Assembly (NCBI RefSeq): GCF_000003605.2
Contig: NW_003114463.1
Location: 203,562-222,804, forward strand
From: Saccoglossus kowalevskii
Taxonomy: Eukaryota > Hemichordata > Enteropneusta > Harrimaniidae
Direction of reading: 5' to 3'
DNA length: 19,243 bases
Every line of letters begins with the position of its first letter. The stretch's first letter is position 1. Made by a program: the position numbers and the translations under genes. This document shows, in pieces, positions 9,433-19,243 of this stretch. The notes below the pieces were generated by a model. That model did not search any database. It was not told the origin of the DNA and saw only the letters and a program-made list of their open reading frames with translations.

Positions 9433-9726
9433 TCATACAGTTGCTATGACAATCATAAGATGTGCTATGTCCTGTACACTTTCCAGCAGATCAGGGGCAA
9501 CTCTTCTCAACTTATCTTGGGTAAAATCACACGGTGGAAATATATGTAGAACGTAGGCAGCCTGATTTGATCCTGGACCTGGACCAGGAATATTTATGAT
9601 GCCAGCAGCATGCTTCTCTTGAAGATATTGTATTAATCCAGTCTGGAGTGTTTTTGTCTGTGCCATAACATCATACTGATCCCGACCACATGGAAGTGCA
9701 AGTAACAAACAATAAGTACCGTCAAC
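9433..9726 (-). CDS. spen: spen terminal exon: C-terminal half of the SPOC domain
   Basis: This exon follows a TATTTCAG acceptor (AG at 9728-9727), begins in phase 0 and encodes 97 residues plus TGA. It contains the SPOC blocks YCLLLALPCGRD, QYLQEKHAAGIIN, GSNQAAYVLHIFPPCDF and the ending HLMIVIATV. These align without effort to the human SPEN C-terminus, which also ends in an HLMIVIA-type strand. The Tyr of QYLQ corresponds, by my count, to human Y3602, a residue reported to contact the phosphorylated SMRT/NCoR tail. A slightly expanded GPGPGSN loop replaces the shorter loop I recall for vertebrates. The stop is at the family's normal end, so the protein is not truncated. SPOC is the co-repressor-recruiting module of the nuclear Spen proteins. 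Confidence 0.96.
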   Translation of the reverse strand, partial: VDGTYCLLLALPCGRDQYDVMAQTKTLQTGLIQYLQEKHAAGIINIPGPGPGSNQAAYVLHIFPPCDFTQDKLRRVAPDLLESVQDIAHLMIVIATV

Positions 9727-10165
9727 CTGAAATACATAAACAATATATTCAATTCATTTTTAATTCAAGGTTTAGCAAGTTGTTTAAACACTGATAATAA
9801 TTTTTTTTGTGCAGAGTTGCTGCACATTTTCACATTCTGTGAACAAGGTATTTATTTAAGAGTTGTACATGTCTGCATGGGGGACCCCCACCCCCAATAT
9901 AAATCAGCACATCTAGTGTTGCTTTAACCTCAACCGAGTAAAAATAGCAGTGGCCAAAACTATGTTAAAGAGCAGTAGTCATGTAAACAAATGATGTATT
10001 TTACACATGCTGTGTACGTCGCTATGAGGACCACATCGAACAGGATGCAGCGTGATGACCACTGCGCTTAAATTATCTATTGCATGATTCAGCATTGGCA
10101 AGCTAAGACATGTTTAGCTCAACTCACAAATTGTAATCGATTTACATAGTTTGCATAATACTGAC
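9727..10165 (-). other. spen: spen last intron (phase 0, 439 bp)
   Basis: The intron runs from a GTCAGT donor (starting at 10165 on the minus strand) to TATTTCAG ending at 9727. It splits the SPOC domain between two codons. No further exon or repeat was recognised inside it. Confidence 0.85.
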
Positions 10166-10375
10166 CTGCATATGTCTGGATACTCCATCTAACTGTGACG
10201 GTTCTAATCGCATTCTTTGTGCTATTCGTAGCAATGGTAATGGCAGTGTCCCTCCTGGCAGTAGTGATGGCAATGACTGCTGTGCTAAGTCCTTATTGCC
10301 AGATACATAATGCATCTCAACGGAACTGAATTCATTCTTCAATACTAACTGGCCCCACCACATAACTGGATACCG
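10166..10375 (-). CDS. spen: spen penultimate exon: N-terminal half of the SPOC domain
   Basis: This 210-bp exon, 70 codons and phase 0 at both ends, lies between a CACAACAG acceptor and a GTCAGT donor. It starts RYPVMWWGQLVLKN and continues with the strand EMHYVSGN, a Pro/Leu-rich insert and LRIAQRMRLEPSQLDGVSR. This is the first half of the SPOC beta-barrel. The basic patch that binds phospho-SMRT in human SHARP is preserved: the Lys of LKN (human K3516) and the three Arg of RIAQRMR (R3548, R3552, R3554, matching spacing 0/+4/+6). Together with the last exon it makes a domain of about 165 residues, the normal SPOC size. The loop SLLPGGTLPLPL is a few residues longer than the vertebrate form I recall. 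Confidence 0.96.
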
Positions 10376-11146
10376 CTGTTGTGAATGAAATTGACAATTG
10401 GTAAATAAACATTATGCACAATATTTCTGTGCATATTCACACTAATAAATGGTGCACAGTAACAGTACCAAAAACTTATATGACATCAGAGGGGAACTTT
10501 TTTTCACCTAGTTTTTTTACTATAACCCCAAAAATTGCATGTTGCCAAACCTTAACATGTAACTCAGGGAACAATACCTCAAATTTGCTTATAATGGCCA
10601 TCCAGTGAATAGGTAGTTTGTCTATAAAGATCACACATGGTACAGTGAACTTGCATATAACGGTCACTCCAGAGACTGGGATCTTCCCTATAATGGTCAC
10701 ACCACCCCAACCACCAAAACGAAGATCTTGCGTATTACGGTCACCCATAATATGGCCACTCAAGTGAACAGCTTCTATCTCGTCTGAAACTTAAAGGCAA
10801 AGCTATCCAAACAAGCCACTATCTTAGAACTCAACCACATATAATTATGAGAAAGTTGCGTTCCCACTAAGGAGTTTGGATGTCATATGATTTACAAGAA
10901 ATCTTACCCAAAAGAATACTGAAATCAAATTTAGAAGCCTCTCCTAAAATAAAGTAGCCTTGAGTGATTACAACTAAGAAAATTAAGTTTGATTTGTTGG
11001 GTAAAAGCAATGTTCTTGCAAGCTAGCTTCAGTGCTACAATATTTCAAGATTTGTTGCCATACCAACTGATTTAATAATTTGTCATGGTGATCACAATAA
11101 TCAGTGGGGAGGTAAAACAATATCAAAAGCAATAATTGACACTGAC
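10376..11146 (-). other. spen: spen intron (phase 0, 771 bp) carrying a 33-bp repeat
   Basis: The donor GTCAGT follows the giant exon at 11146 and the acceptor CACAACAG ends at 10376. Both SPOC-flanking introns use the same non-optimal GTCAGT donor. The middle contains a degenerate tandem array (10589-10765, listed separately). No additional exon was seen. Confidence 0.85.
10589..10765. repeat. Degenerate 33-bp tandem array in a spen intron
   Basis: Blocks of the form (C)TATAAYGGTCAC recur near 10591, 10623, 10656, 10690, 10733 and 10751. The first three intervals are 33-34 bp, then the spacing becomes irregular. CAGTGAA recurs between blocks. The TATAACGGTCAC theme resembles the terminal and subterminal repeats of pogo-like DNA transposons as I remember them; that link is inference. 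No transposase coding sequence is present. Confidence 0.6.
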
Positions 11147-14100
11147 CTGAAGTAATCTAGTTAAACTATCTGGTGTTTTAGATGCTGCTTGTTGATGTGT
11201 GCTTGGCTGCTGTACTGAAGACATTGTAGATATTGTACCCTGTATTGGACTTGTATGTTGCTGTGGCTGTGTCCCCATAGCTGCTACACCATGCACTGCA
11301 GCTACTGTGAGTGACTGGGATGACGACGTTGGCATCAACCCTTGAATACCAGACACTGAAATTGCCTGTGGAGCAGGAGTTACCACACGAATATCTCTCC
11401 CGTGGGCCTGCATCTGATGCATTGCGGGATCCATATTGACACTACGGAATGACTGCATAATTTCCCCTCCTGCATTTCTCTCTGCTGCATATCCCTGAAG
11501 ATGTTGCATAGGGGTCTGCTTTCTAGCTGCATGTTTACTAAGTGCATCACCAGTACTGGGATCTTCTTGGTGAATTACAGCATGAGGTAAGGCATACGCA
11601 ACACCAGTTATAGGAGTAACCTTGCTGCCAGCAGGTAAGTTGAGGCTGGTTGCAACTGACGCTTCCTTCAGTCGACTTTGATCAGTCAGGGCAGCATGTG
11701 AATATTCATTTAGTGTGAGCATAGGATATGCACCAACAGGCTGTTGTGAAACTACCGGATGAACTACATCTCGTAGATGGGCCTGAGGTGTTGGTGCCTG
11801 CATAAATGGAAAAGGTTGTATTATATCTTGTCTTCCAACAGATTGGTTCAGTATATATGCAGCTGGAACAGTTTCGGCAACAGATGTTGTGAATACATGT
11901 TGAGCCATACTAGATTGTGTGGATACAGTTGGTTGCGCCACTGACACGCCTTCTTTGCCTAGCTGAACTTCTTGTTTTTGTTGAGAATATAGCCAGGGTT
12001 GTTGCTGTTGATGAGGTGACAACAATCGCTGTGGATTTTGATACATTCGAGGACCCATGTTCCAAGAACCCTGCGGTGACTGCACTGAGAACATGCGTTC
12101 ACTGTGAGAAGATTGAAGTTGGGGACTCCGACTTGGGGGTTGGAGTTGAGGACTTCGACTCGGGGGTTGGAGTTGGGGACTTTTACTTGGAGGTTGGAGT
12201 TGGGGACTTTTACTTGGAGGTTGTAGTTGAGGACTTCTACTTGGAGGCTGTAGTTGAGGACTCCTACTTGGTTGGTCAGATATGGTTGCTGGTGTCCTAT
12301 GCTCTGTTGCAGCTACATGAGATGGTGAAGTAATTATTGGATGTCTTGGACTACTTCCTGGGAAATTGCCTGTTTGTGACGTGAGCGGATGTGGCAACAC
12401 ACGTTCCATTAATGGTGAAGTAATGGCTCTTGGCAATGGTACAACAGTAGCAGTTGATGTATGTGTTACAGATTCTGTTGCAGAAACGCTGATAGATGGT
12501 TTGGTAGTAACCTCGCTTTCCTTTGGCTGTTCTTGTGGATGATGTGCTTTTGAATATGGACGAGATACATGACTTTGCGTTTGGTGAGGTGGATTTGAAG
12601 ACAATTGAGCTTGCTGTTGCTGGTGATGATGATGTTGTTGTTGTTGTTGTTGCATCTTCTGTAGCTGAAACTGTTGTTGAATTTCCTGTTGATGTTGAAT
12701 TTGTTGCTGGTGAAGCTGCTGTTGCTGTTGCTGCTGTTGATGAAGTTGATGTAGTTTTTGTTGCTGTTGAAGCTGATGCTGTTGAATGTGCTGCTGTCGT
12801 TGTTGATGTGATTGCACTTGTGTTTGCTGTTGGAATTGTTTCAGAAGATGTTGCTGCTGTGGCGGTGGCGGCGGCTGCTGCTGCTGTTGCTGTTGTTGTT
12901 TATGTTGTTGGAGAACAGGAGAAGGTAGCTGCTGTTGAAGTAGTAATGATGGAATTATTGGGGAGAGCTGCTGATTTTGTTGTTGTTGTTGTTGTGAGGG
13001 TGAATGTTCCTGTTGATGCTGTTGCTCCTGTTGTTGAGGGGTCAAAAGCCTCTGTTGGACCCGAGATGGTTGAACTTGAGAATTCTTCAGCACTATACTT
13101 GTATCAACATTCAATGGTGCAAGATGTACCTCTGGTTGTTGAATTTTAGCAGGAGTTTTATGCTGATCAGGTTGCACTGCAATTTCTTTTTCAACATCCC
13201 TTTGTGCAGATGCATGTAGTGCAGCTATTGTTGGTGTTCGTTTTGTGGGAGAAAGATGACTTCTAGCAACTGGTGAAGTATCTTGTCGGCTTGGGGAAGT
13301 TCGATTATGTTGTCTGCCCATTCTTCCACTGCCACTTACATTTCTGGTTCTACGCCCTCGCCTGGAAGGAGAAGGTTTTTGCAAAGATATCTCAGTTTCT
13401 GGAGAGTCTTCGAAATCATAGACATCTTTTGCAGGTGACTTTTGCGAGTCTTTATTTTCTGATGTCTCAGACTGTGTTTGTGAAAGCAGAGAAGTTGGAG
13501 AGATTTCAACAGCTGCTTGTTCTTGTTTATCAACACTAACTCTTCTATCACTAAATCTTCTACCAGATGACCGGGGCCGTCCACGGCCACGCCGTCCACG
13601 CTTGGATTTATCAGTATCTTTTGTTTCTGTTGGGACATGTCCACCTGGGAAGTTTGTTTCATGCTCTGTTTTGATTGTATCTTGAGTACAATTACTAACA
13701 TCTTCAACTGGTTTGATTTCAACTGGTATAATAGGATAGGTAATACAAATCTTCTCTGCTTTCTCAACTTTCACAATGTCAACTTTTTGCTCTGTTTCAT
13801 TTTTCTCACTTTTGGGCATTTCTGCTAATTTCTTCTCTTCAATTTCTGTTGCAGCATTTTGAGCAGATGCAACTTGTGGAGGAGACAATACGACTGGTGG
13901 TGCTGCATCCTCAGCTGGGGGAGTATCAAAATCTTCAGATAGCTCCTGAATTTTTTCAAGCTCCATTGCTGCCTCTCTTGCCTCCTCAACATTTTTTGCT
14001 TCTTCTGCCAACCTTTTTTCTTCAAGTACTAGTCTCTCTTCAGCTAGACGTCTTTCTTCAAGAGCCTCTGCAATCTTGAGTGCCTTTGGTTTTCTACCTC

Positions 14101-17100
14101 GTCTTTTTCCTTTAGTTACTGCACTGGGTGATTCAGGAGTTTCTGCAGGGGGTGTTGAAGGAACAGAAGGGCTTACCTTCACTGGACTGTCTTTCACTTT
14201 TTGTACATCTGTTTTGGGGTCTTTTCGCTTTCTGCCTCTTCGTTTTGGGGACTTCAGTGGTTCTGATATTTCTGGATTGGCAGGAGTTGCTGTTAATGCT
14301 AAAAGAAGTTGAGCATTTTCATTGTCTTCTGTTGTATCTTCTAACTTCTGTGCTGGTCCCTGATCACTGCCTGCACATTCCTTTTTAGCTGCAGAAGATT
14401 CATCCTCCTTTGGTACATCAGTTTCTAAACTGACTTCTTTGACAGCTCCAATACACTTGTTGGATTCTAAAGGCTTTTCAGGAATCTCTTCCAACTTTGC
14501 ATGCTTTTCGTTTTGACTTTCCAAATCAAATGTAGAAGATTCATTGGCTTTTTCAGGTTCTCTTTTTTCCTTGTCAACATCCAGACTTTCACCCAACTCA
14601 ATAACGAGTGGTCTACTCAGATCATCCATATCATTATCAATATGAATTTCCTCAGGTTTACGAGGGACAGGTGGCACTAACTGTTCCTCCTCATCATCGT
14701 CATCATCAGAATCATAAATCACAGCATATTTAGATCTAACCTTCCGACCTCTCTTGGGTGATTTTCTTTGACTTCTAACAAAACTCTCTAGTGTATCTCC
14801 TTTTTCAGTTTCATCTTCCTGGCTTTGCTTCTTTTTGGATTTGGATTGTTTGCGTTCAGGTTTGGATTTTGATTTGTCTTGTTTTTTGGACACTTTGACA
14901 GGTTCTTCAATAGGTACGTCCACACTTACTGTAGTTTCAGGGTTTTCATTTTCCTCCAGGGCTGATTTCTCTTCTAAAAATTCAACCAGTTCTCGTTCTT
15001 CTTTTTCTTTCTTTGTCTCTTTTTTAGTCTTCTCTTTTCCCTTCTTTGCTTTCTTCACTTTTTCTTCTGTTTTAGGAGGAAGCTTTTCCTCGAGTGAAGA
15101 CTTGTCTAATTTCAAAGGGTTTTCTTTCTCAATTTTCTGAACGCTTTCAGACTCAGTAGTTTCAGAATTCTTGTTCTTTGTTTCTTTCTTGCTAGCCTTC
15201 TGTTTCGTATTTTTTTCTTTTTTCAGTTGCTCCTTGCCAGCAGATTTACCCTTTTTAACCTTTTCCTGTTCTTTACCACCTGATAATTCTTCTTCTGTGC
15301 TTTTCCTGGCACTAACTTCTTTTTTCACTGCTTTCTTTTTATCCTCTTCTTGTTTCTGACTAATATTTTTTGCATCTTTTCCTTCTTTGTCACTATCAGA
15401 AACATCTACACTTGGTAATTTTGATTTCCTTTTCCCGTCTTTATCATCTTTAACTTTTTTAACCTTCCCAGTGTCTTTTAACTTCTTACTTTTTGTTTCT
15501 TTTCCTTTCCCAGCATCCTCATTCTGAAAATTAGATGAAATACTCCTGTCTTGACTAGGTTCCCTTGACTTGGTCTTCCTTGCTTTTTTGTTATCAGTTT
15601 CCGCAAGATGGACTCCAGTTTTAAGTTCTTCTGATTTGGGACTAGGTTTGTCAGTTGGTTCTACTACTTCTGCAGCTGTGTTTTTCTTATCAGATTCTGA
15701 TTTTGCTGTACTGTTAAAATTTGGAGCAGAGACTATGACAGGATCTTTCGGTAAGTTAAGTTCAAGTGTAGGCTTTAACCCATTTTCAGATGCATTAACA
15801 CATTCAGAATCCTTCTGCGACACATTTACATTGATATTTGAAACATTGTCCTCAACTGGTTTTGATTTTTCTTCTGATTTTTCAGTTTTGTCATCAGTGG
15901 AATGACTTTCATTTTTCCTCCTAACCTTATACATTGTCTTATAATATTCTCTCCTAGAAGCTAAAGATGTTCCTAGAGGCTGAATTTCTGTAACAGCCTC
16001 TGACTTTGATTTGTTTTCAGGTTTTTCCTTTTCCATTGTATGAGGATTAGATAGAGCTTTACTAATTGCTAGAATCCTACCAGAAGGTTCCTCAGTTTGA
16101 CCAGGAGACTCCACTTTTTGAGGAGACAATTCTGGTGGGCTTGGTGAACGTTTTCGCTGGCTTGATGTGTCATTATCAGCCCCAGTATTTTCATTATCTA
16201 ATGACATTGAAGTTCCACCTTGACTGACAAGAGCATAAGTGTCACAAGTGCTACTCAGTGATTCTCTCAATACAGACGAATTAAGTGGGATATGTGTACT
16301 GTTATTTGGAGACAATGAAGGTGGTTTAGTAGTGTCATCAGATTTTTCTGAAGGGGACACATCAACACTCAGAGAGTCTAACAACCTTGTTTGAGGATGT
16401 AATGAAGGCATTGTCCTTGCCACTAGTGAAGGATAATCCTTCGCTGCAGCTTTAGTCCTTATTTTTGAATCTGCTAATTTAGATTGTGAATCAAGTTCTG
16501 CACTAAAATGAAAATTGGCTTCATGATCTGGTTCAAATATTTTTGCAGTTTTTTCCAGTCTAGCAAGGTCTTGGTCAAAGATACTGCTCCGTATAACTCT
16601 AGGTTTAGGTATATCTTTCACTTCCTCTTCAGATTCACTTGGTTGTGTCTCTGAAGCACTTGATATCTGTTCAGTTTCAACACTGGATTTCTTTTTGATA
16701 CGCCCAATTTTCTTTCTTTCCACAATCTCAATAGTTCTTGGTAAAAGAGCAATAGATGAGAGCCCAGATGTTGTTCCAACACCAGTTACTGAAACACATG
16801 TCCTATCAAAATCTGGACCCTCAGCACTACTATCTAAGGGTGTTGAGAGTTGTCGGAGCGAAGGCATCGGTGTTTCCTGAGCATGTTTTACTGGCTGTAC
16901 TGGAGTGGTTACTTGCAAATGACATTTCTTTATTTCACTATTTTCCACCTTTTCTTCATCTTGACTATTGTGTACTTGCTGTAATCCAGCTTTTACACAC
17001 GAGATTAGTTCCCAGTCGTCCATAGTTTCATATTTTTGTACAAAAGAAAGCAGTTTGCGTTCTTTAGGTCTTTCCGATGGTTTCTGTGGAATGCTTTTTG

Positions 17101-18983
17101 AATGTTCAGTAGACTCAGACATCCTATTATGGCTTTTAGAGTCTGATAAAGAAATGCGATCCACCTTTGTTTTCAGATCTGTAGTTTCTGAACTAAGCGG
17201 CTGTAGCTTCCAAGTTTTATCAGGGCTTCTCTCTACTTTCTTTGTTGAATTGGTCAATGAATGTGACACCTTCTCCTGTATCACTTGCTTTGGACTGTTT
17301 GATGAATTCTCTGGCGTAACCCTGAATTTTTCTTTTGTGACTTTTTCATCTTTAGGACTAGCAAGTTCATCACTAACTTGCCTTGTTCTATAACTTCTCT
17401 TCATAAATTCTTTTTCATTCCCTTGTGACATGTCTATTGTTCTGTATTTTCGCTTATGCGGAAAATTCTGTGGAAATTCAGGCCGGGTGTTGCCTTCCGG
17501 TGATTCAAATTCTGAAAACTTGGGTGTTTCTGAAGGTGTTTCATTTTCTGCCACTTTTTCCTTCTGCTGCTGCTTTTGTTGTTGCTGCTGCTGCTGCTGC
17601 TGCTGTTGTTGTTGTTGTTGTTGCTGCTGCTGCTGTTGTTGTTGCAGCTTTCTTCTTTGCTCCATCTGCTTTCTAAAACTCAAGCTTGTATCAATAAATC
17701 CAGCTCCTAACTTATCCTCAGGTTTCATGCTAATCTTTTTTCCGGTGCTTTCATCAGAACGTTTGTCAGCCGGACTGGCCAGACAGTTACCTGTTTCAAA
17801 TAAATGTCCTATTCTCACTTTCTCCTGATGACTCACTGCTGTTTTACTATTGTTTTTTGTTTTAGTTTCCACTTCTGTTTTTTCACCTACATGAGTTGTT
17901 TCCACTGGTTCTACTTTAACATCATTATTAGTTTCTAAAATTCTTTTATTAGACAATTCACCAGATATTTTAGACTCAGGTGGACTGGGTTCTAGCACAT
18001 TTTCTTTTGACGTTGTTACCTCTCTTTTTCGTAGATGTTCAGGATCCATTTTAATAGGCTTTACTTGTATCAGTGTTCTTTCTGCCTTTTCTTTTTTAAT
18101 TACTGACTCAATTAAACTGTATTTTCTTTCTGGTTTCTTCACAGGCTTGAAATCAGACGTTTCCAATGCCTGCCCAAGTTCATCATCTAATTTCCTCCTC
18201 TTGATGTGCTTGTCAACATCCTCCCCTTTATCCTTATCAGGGTCATGCCTGACTTTCAGTTTCTTATGTTCAGATTCAAATTCATGCCTGTCTATTGGCA
18301 AAACCCTTTCCCGTGGCGACATTTCATCATGTTTTTTCAACCGCGAGGGTCCTTGTCCTTTAACAGAAAACTCTTTCTGTTTTTTTATTTTTCCACCAAG
18401 TTTTTGGTCTCCTTTCTTTTTAGCATTAATGTCATTATCCATCCTTGTAGCAGGATCAATATCTACACATTTTGTGGGACTCACAGCCTCTTTCACTCTG
18501 GCTGGACTAACAGTTTGTTCTGGAGTAAGCCTGTGTAAGGGAAGCTCATTTTGGACACTATACAGAGGACTTGGAGGTTCTTTCTTTATACTGCGTGCAG
18601 GACTTCTAGTTGGGCTTATAAGCTCATTTTTTGCTGACACTTTCAAATCTTCTTCAATGACACTTTTCACTTTACTTCCATGTTTCTTAGACTTCTTTCT
18701 GACTTCATCCTTCCCGAGCAATTTCAACTTCTTCCTTTCTTTCTTTTTTTTACTTTTTGATACTGGTTCTTCAGGCTCTGACAACAAGCATGGAGTTACA
18801 GATCTACTACGTGAACAAATCTGCCGTGATGGACTATGTGCTTTTTCGGCTTTCAGCTTTTTGTGTGCCTTTGACTTTCGTTTGATATGCGGGCTAACAC
18901 TTCTGCTTTGACACATCGGACTGGGACTTCGCCTTTTCATCTCTTGACTTTCAATACTATTCCGCCTACTCAGAGTAATTCCC
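11147..18983 (-). CDS. spen: spen giant exon: disordered co-repressor scaffold region
   Basis: This single exon of 7,837 bp (2,612 full codons) runs from a TTTTTTTGCAG acceptor (AG at 18985-18984) to a GTCAGT donor after Gln at 11147. The upstream intron is phase 2, the downstream one phase 0. The sequence is almost wholly low complexity. In order it shows an SP/RS- and Lys-rich start (exon residues 1-150), Q23 (447-469), KEKE-type Lys/Glu blocks (about 1130-1400), an acidic Asp/Glu run (about 1422-1435), AT-hook-like RGR motifs (about 1408, 1578, 1624, 1793), a charged coiled coil (about 1633-1683), a Gln/His-rich tract (about 1975-2128) and a nine-residue tandem repeat (2238-2290). It joins in frame to the SPOC exons, which proves identity. 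In the family this part links the N-terminal RRMs (outside the window) to SPOC and docks nuclear-receptor and Notch/RBPJ partners. I could not place the RBPJ-binding segment. Confidence 0.95.
12113..12271 (-). repeat. spen: In-frame 27-bp coding minisatellite (SPQLQPPSR) x6
   Basis: Six tandem copies of a nine-codon unit encode SPQLQPPS-R/K. The Arg/Lys position alternates and DNA identity between units is high, pointing to recent expansion. Each unit carries a Ser-Pro step and a Pro-Pro kink. The repeat lies between the Gln-rich tract and the SPOC-proximal region. Confidence 0.9.
12600..13060 (-). repeat. spen: Gln/His-rich coding tract of spen
   Basis: About 150 residues consist mainly of Gln with interspersed His, Leu and Pro. 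There are several runs of 5-8 Gln, a PPPPP run and an HHHH run. CAA and CAG codons are mixed, which limits slippage. Such prion-like tracts are common in invertebrate Spen proteins and often support phase-separating assemblies; that function is inference here. Confidence 0.9.
13550..14761 (-). other. spen: Cluster of AT-hook-like motifs in the Spen linker
   Basis: Within about 400 codons the protein has SPKRGRKVR (about 14761-14728), SPKRRGRKRK (about 14252-14220), KGKRRGRKPK (about 14112-14080) and GRRGRGRPR (about 13600-13570). The last has the canonical RGRP core; the others are RGRK variants. Flanking Ser-Pro sites suggest phospho-control. DNA binding is inferred from motif shape only. 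Confidence 0.6.
13935..14085 (-). other. spen: Short charged coiled-coil segment in Spen
   Basis: About 50 residues of alternating Glu/Arg/Lys/Ala with Leu spaced at heptad-like distances (EALEERRLAEERLVLEEKR and onward). The helix lies directly after an AT-hook-like motif and ends before a Pro-rich stretch. A single alpha helix rather than a dimeric coil is equally possible. Confidence 0.6.
17564..17644 (-). repeat. spen: PolyQ tract of spen: Q23-K-Q3
   Basis: The run is 23 Gln codons (17644-17576), one Lys and three more Gln. Blocks of CAA interrupt CAG. It is preceded by a basic helix-like segment (MEQRRKLQ). The reverse strand reads as polyA/polyC/polyV frames that are not genes. Confidence 0.95.
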
Positions 18984-19243
18984 CTGCAAAAAAACAAAAA
19001 CAAAGCGTAACTATTACAACAAATAACAAATGAGAATTTGATTCTGAATGAATACAAACTAACTTGAAGGGTAAAAGTTAAAATAGAAGTCTTAAAACAA
19101 TACAATAATACTTTATTAATTTTTTTCCTCAGAAAAATAATGGCTAAAATTTAGGTGGGAAATAATCCTGATGAAAAATTGACAAAAACGATGAGGTCAT
19201 CATTATAACATGTAATATTCATTGTCGTCAATTAATACCACTG
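18984..19243 (-). other. spen: spen intron upstream of the giant exon (partial)
   Basis: The stretch ends in a long pyrimidine tract plus GCAG at 18984 on the minus strand. The long reading frame stays open by chance to 19105, but this part is hydrophobic, A+T-rich and unlike the exon, and it lies 5' of a strong acceptor. The intron must be phase 2. RRM-coding exons are expected further right. Confidence 0.8.

Noticed and set aside
11123-11146. Last seven codons of the long minus-strand frame
   Set aside because: They follow a GTCAGT donor; the true protein continues at 10375 with the SPOC domain in the matching phase.
12523-13149. 208-codon plus-strand ORF rich in Val/Ala
   Set aside because: It is the antisense shadow of the CAA/CAG-rich spen tract.
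17425-17828. Plus-strand ORFs with polyCys, polyAla and polyVal
   Set aside because: They are antisense frames of the polyQ codons.
18147-18911. 254-codon plus-strand Ser/Phe/Leu-rich ORF
   Set aside because: It is antisense to the Lys/Glu/Ser-rich spen exon; no family features are present.
18984-19105. N-terminal extension of the long minus-strand frame
   Set aside because: It begins at a TTG, is hydrophobic and A+T-rich, and lies upstream of a clear pyrimidine tract and CAG acceptor. It is intron read-through.

Overview
The window is nuclear DNA from an animal. It is A+T-rich, with genes split by GT..AG introns, AATAAA polyadenylation signals, long non-coding stretches and several mobile-element remnants. 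Nothing is bacterial: there are no operons and no Shine-Dalgarno-led ORFs. The main gene is the orthologue of Drosophila split ends (spen) and human SPEN/SHARP. The coarse gene structure together with the SINE, MITE and minisatellite content fits an invertebrate bilaterian. I cannot place it in a phylum from the sequence alone.

Left part (1-about 3,130, + strand): the 3' end of an unidentified gene. Two exons (791-895 and 2100-2197), both entered in phase 1, encode an extreme Pro/Gly/Met/Arg-rich C-terminus that stops at 2195-2197. A 3' UTR of about 0.9 kb follows and ends at two close AATAAA signals. The rest of the gene lies left of the window.

Middle part (about 3,130-9,432): no convincing protein-coding gene. 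It holds a MITE-like palindromic element (3392-3598), a complete tRNA-derived SINE on the minus strand with a 12-nt target-site duplication (5323-5662), an A19 tract, a short TGGNN pentamer array and a 36-bp-period minisatellite (about 8780-9365). The two genes converge on this region, and the right-hand part of it is probably 3' UTR of spen.

Right part (9433-18983, - strand): the last three coding exons of spen. A giant exon (18983 to 11147, 2,612 codons) encodes the disordered, RS/SP-, Lys/Glu- and Gln-rich middle of the protein. Two small exons (10375-10166 and 9726-9433) encode the C-terminal SPOC domain and the stop. All splice junctions are in phase, and the SPOC residues known to contact phosphorylated SMRT/NCoR tails are kept. 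The N-terminal RRM domains must be encoded beyond 19,243. The product should be a nuclear RNA-binding co-repressor scaffold.

I found no evidence of a previously undescribed multi-gene system. The most interesting points are the intact SINE with its target-site duplication, the MITE, two non-coding tandem arrays next to or inside spen, an in-frame 27-bp coding minisatellite, and a cluster of AT-hook-like motifs in the Spen linker.
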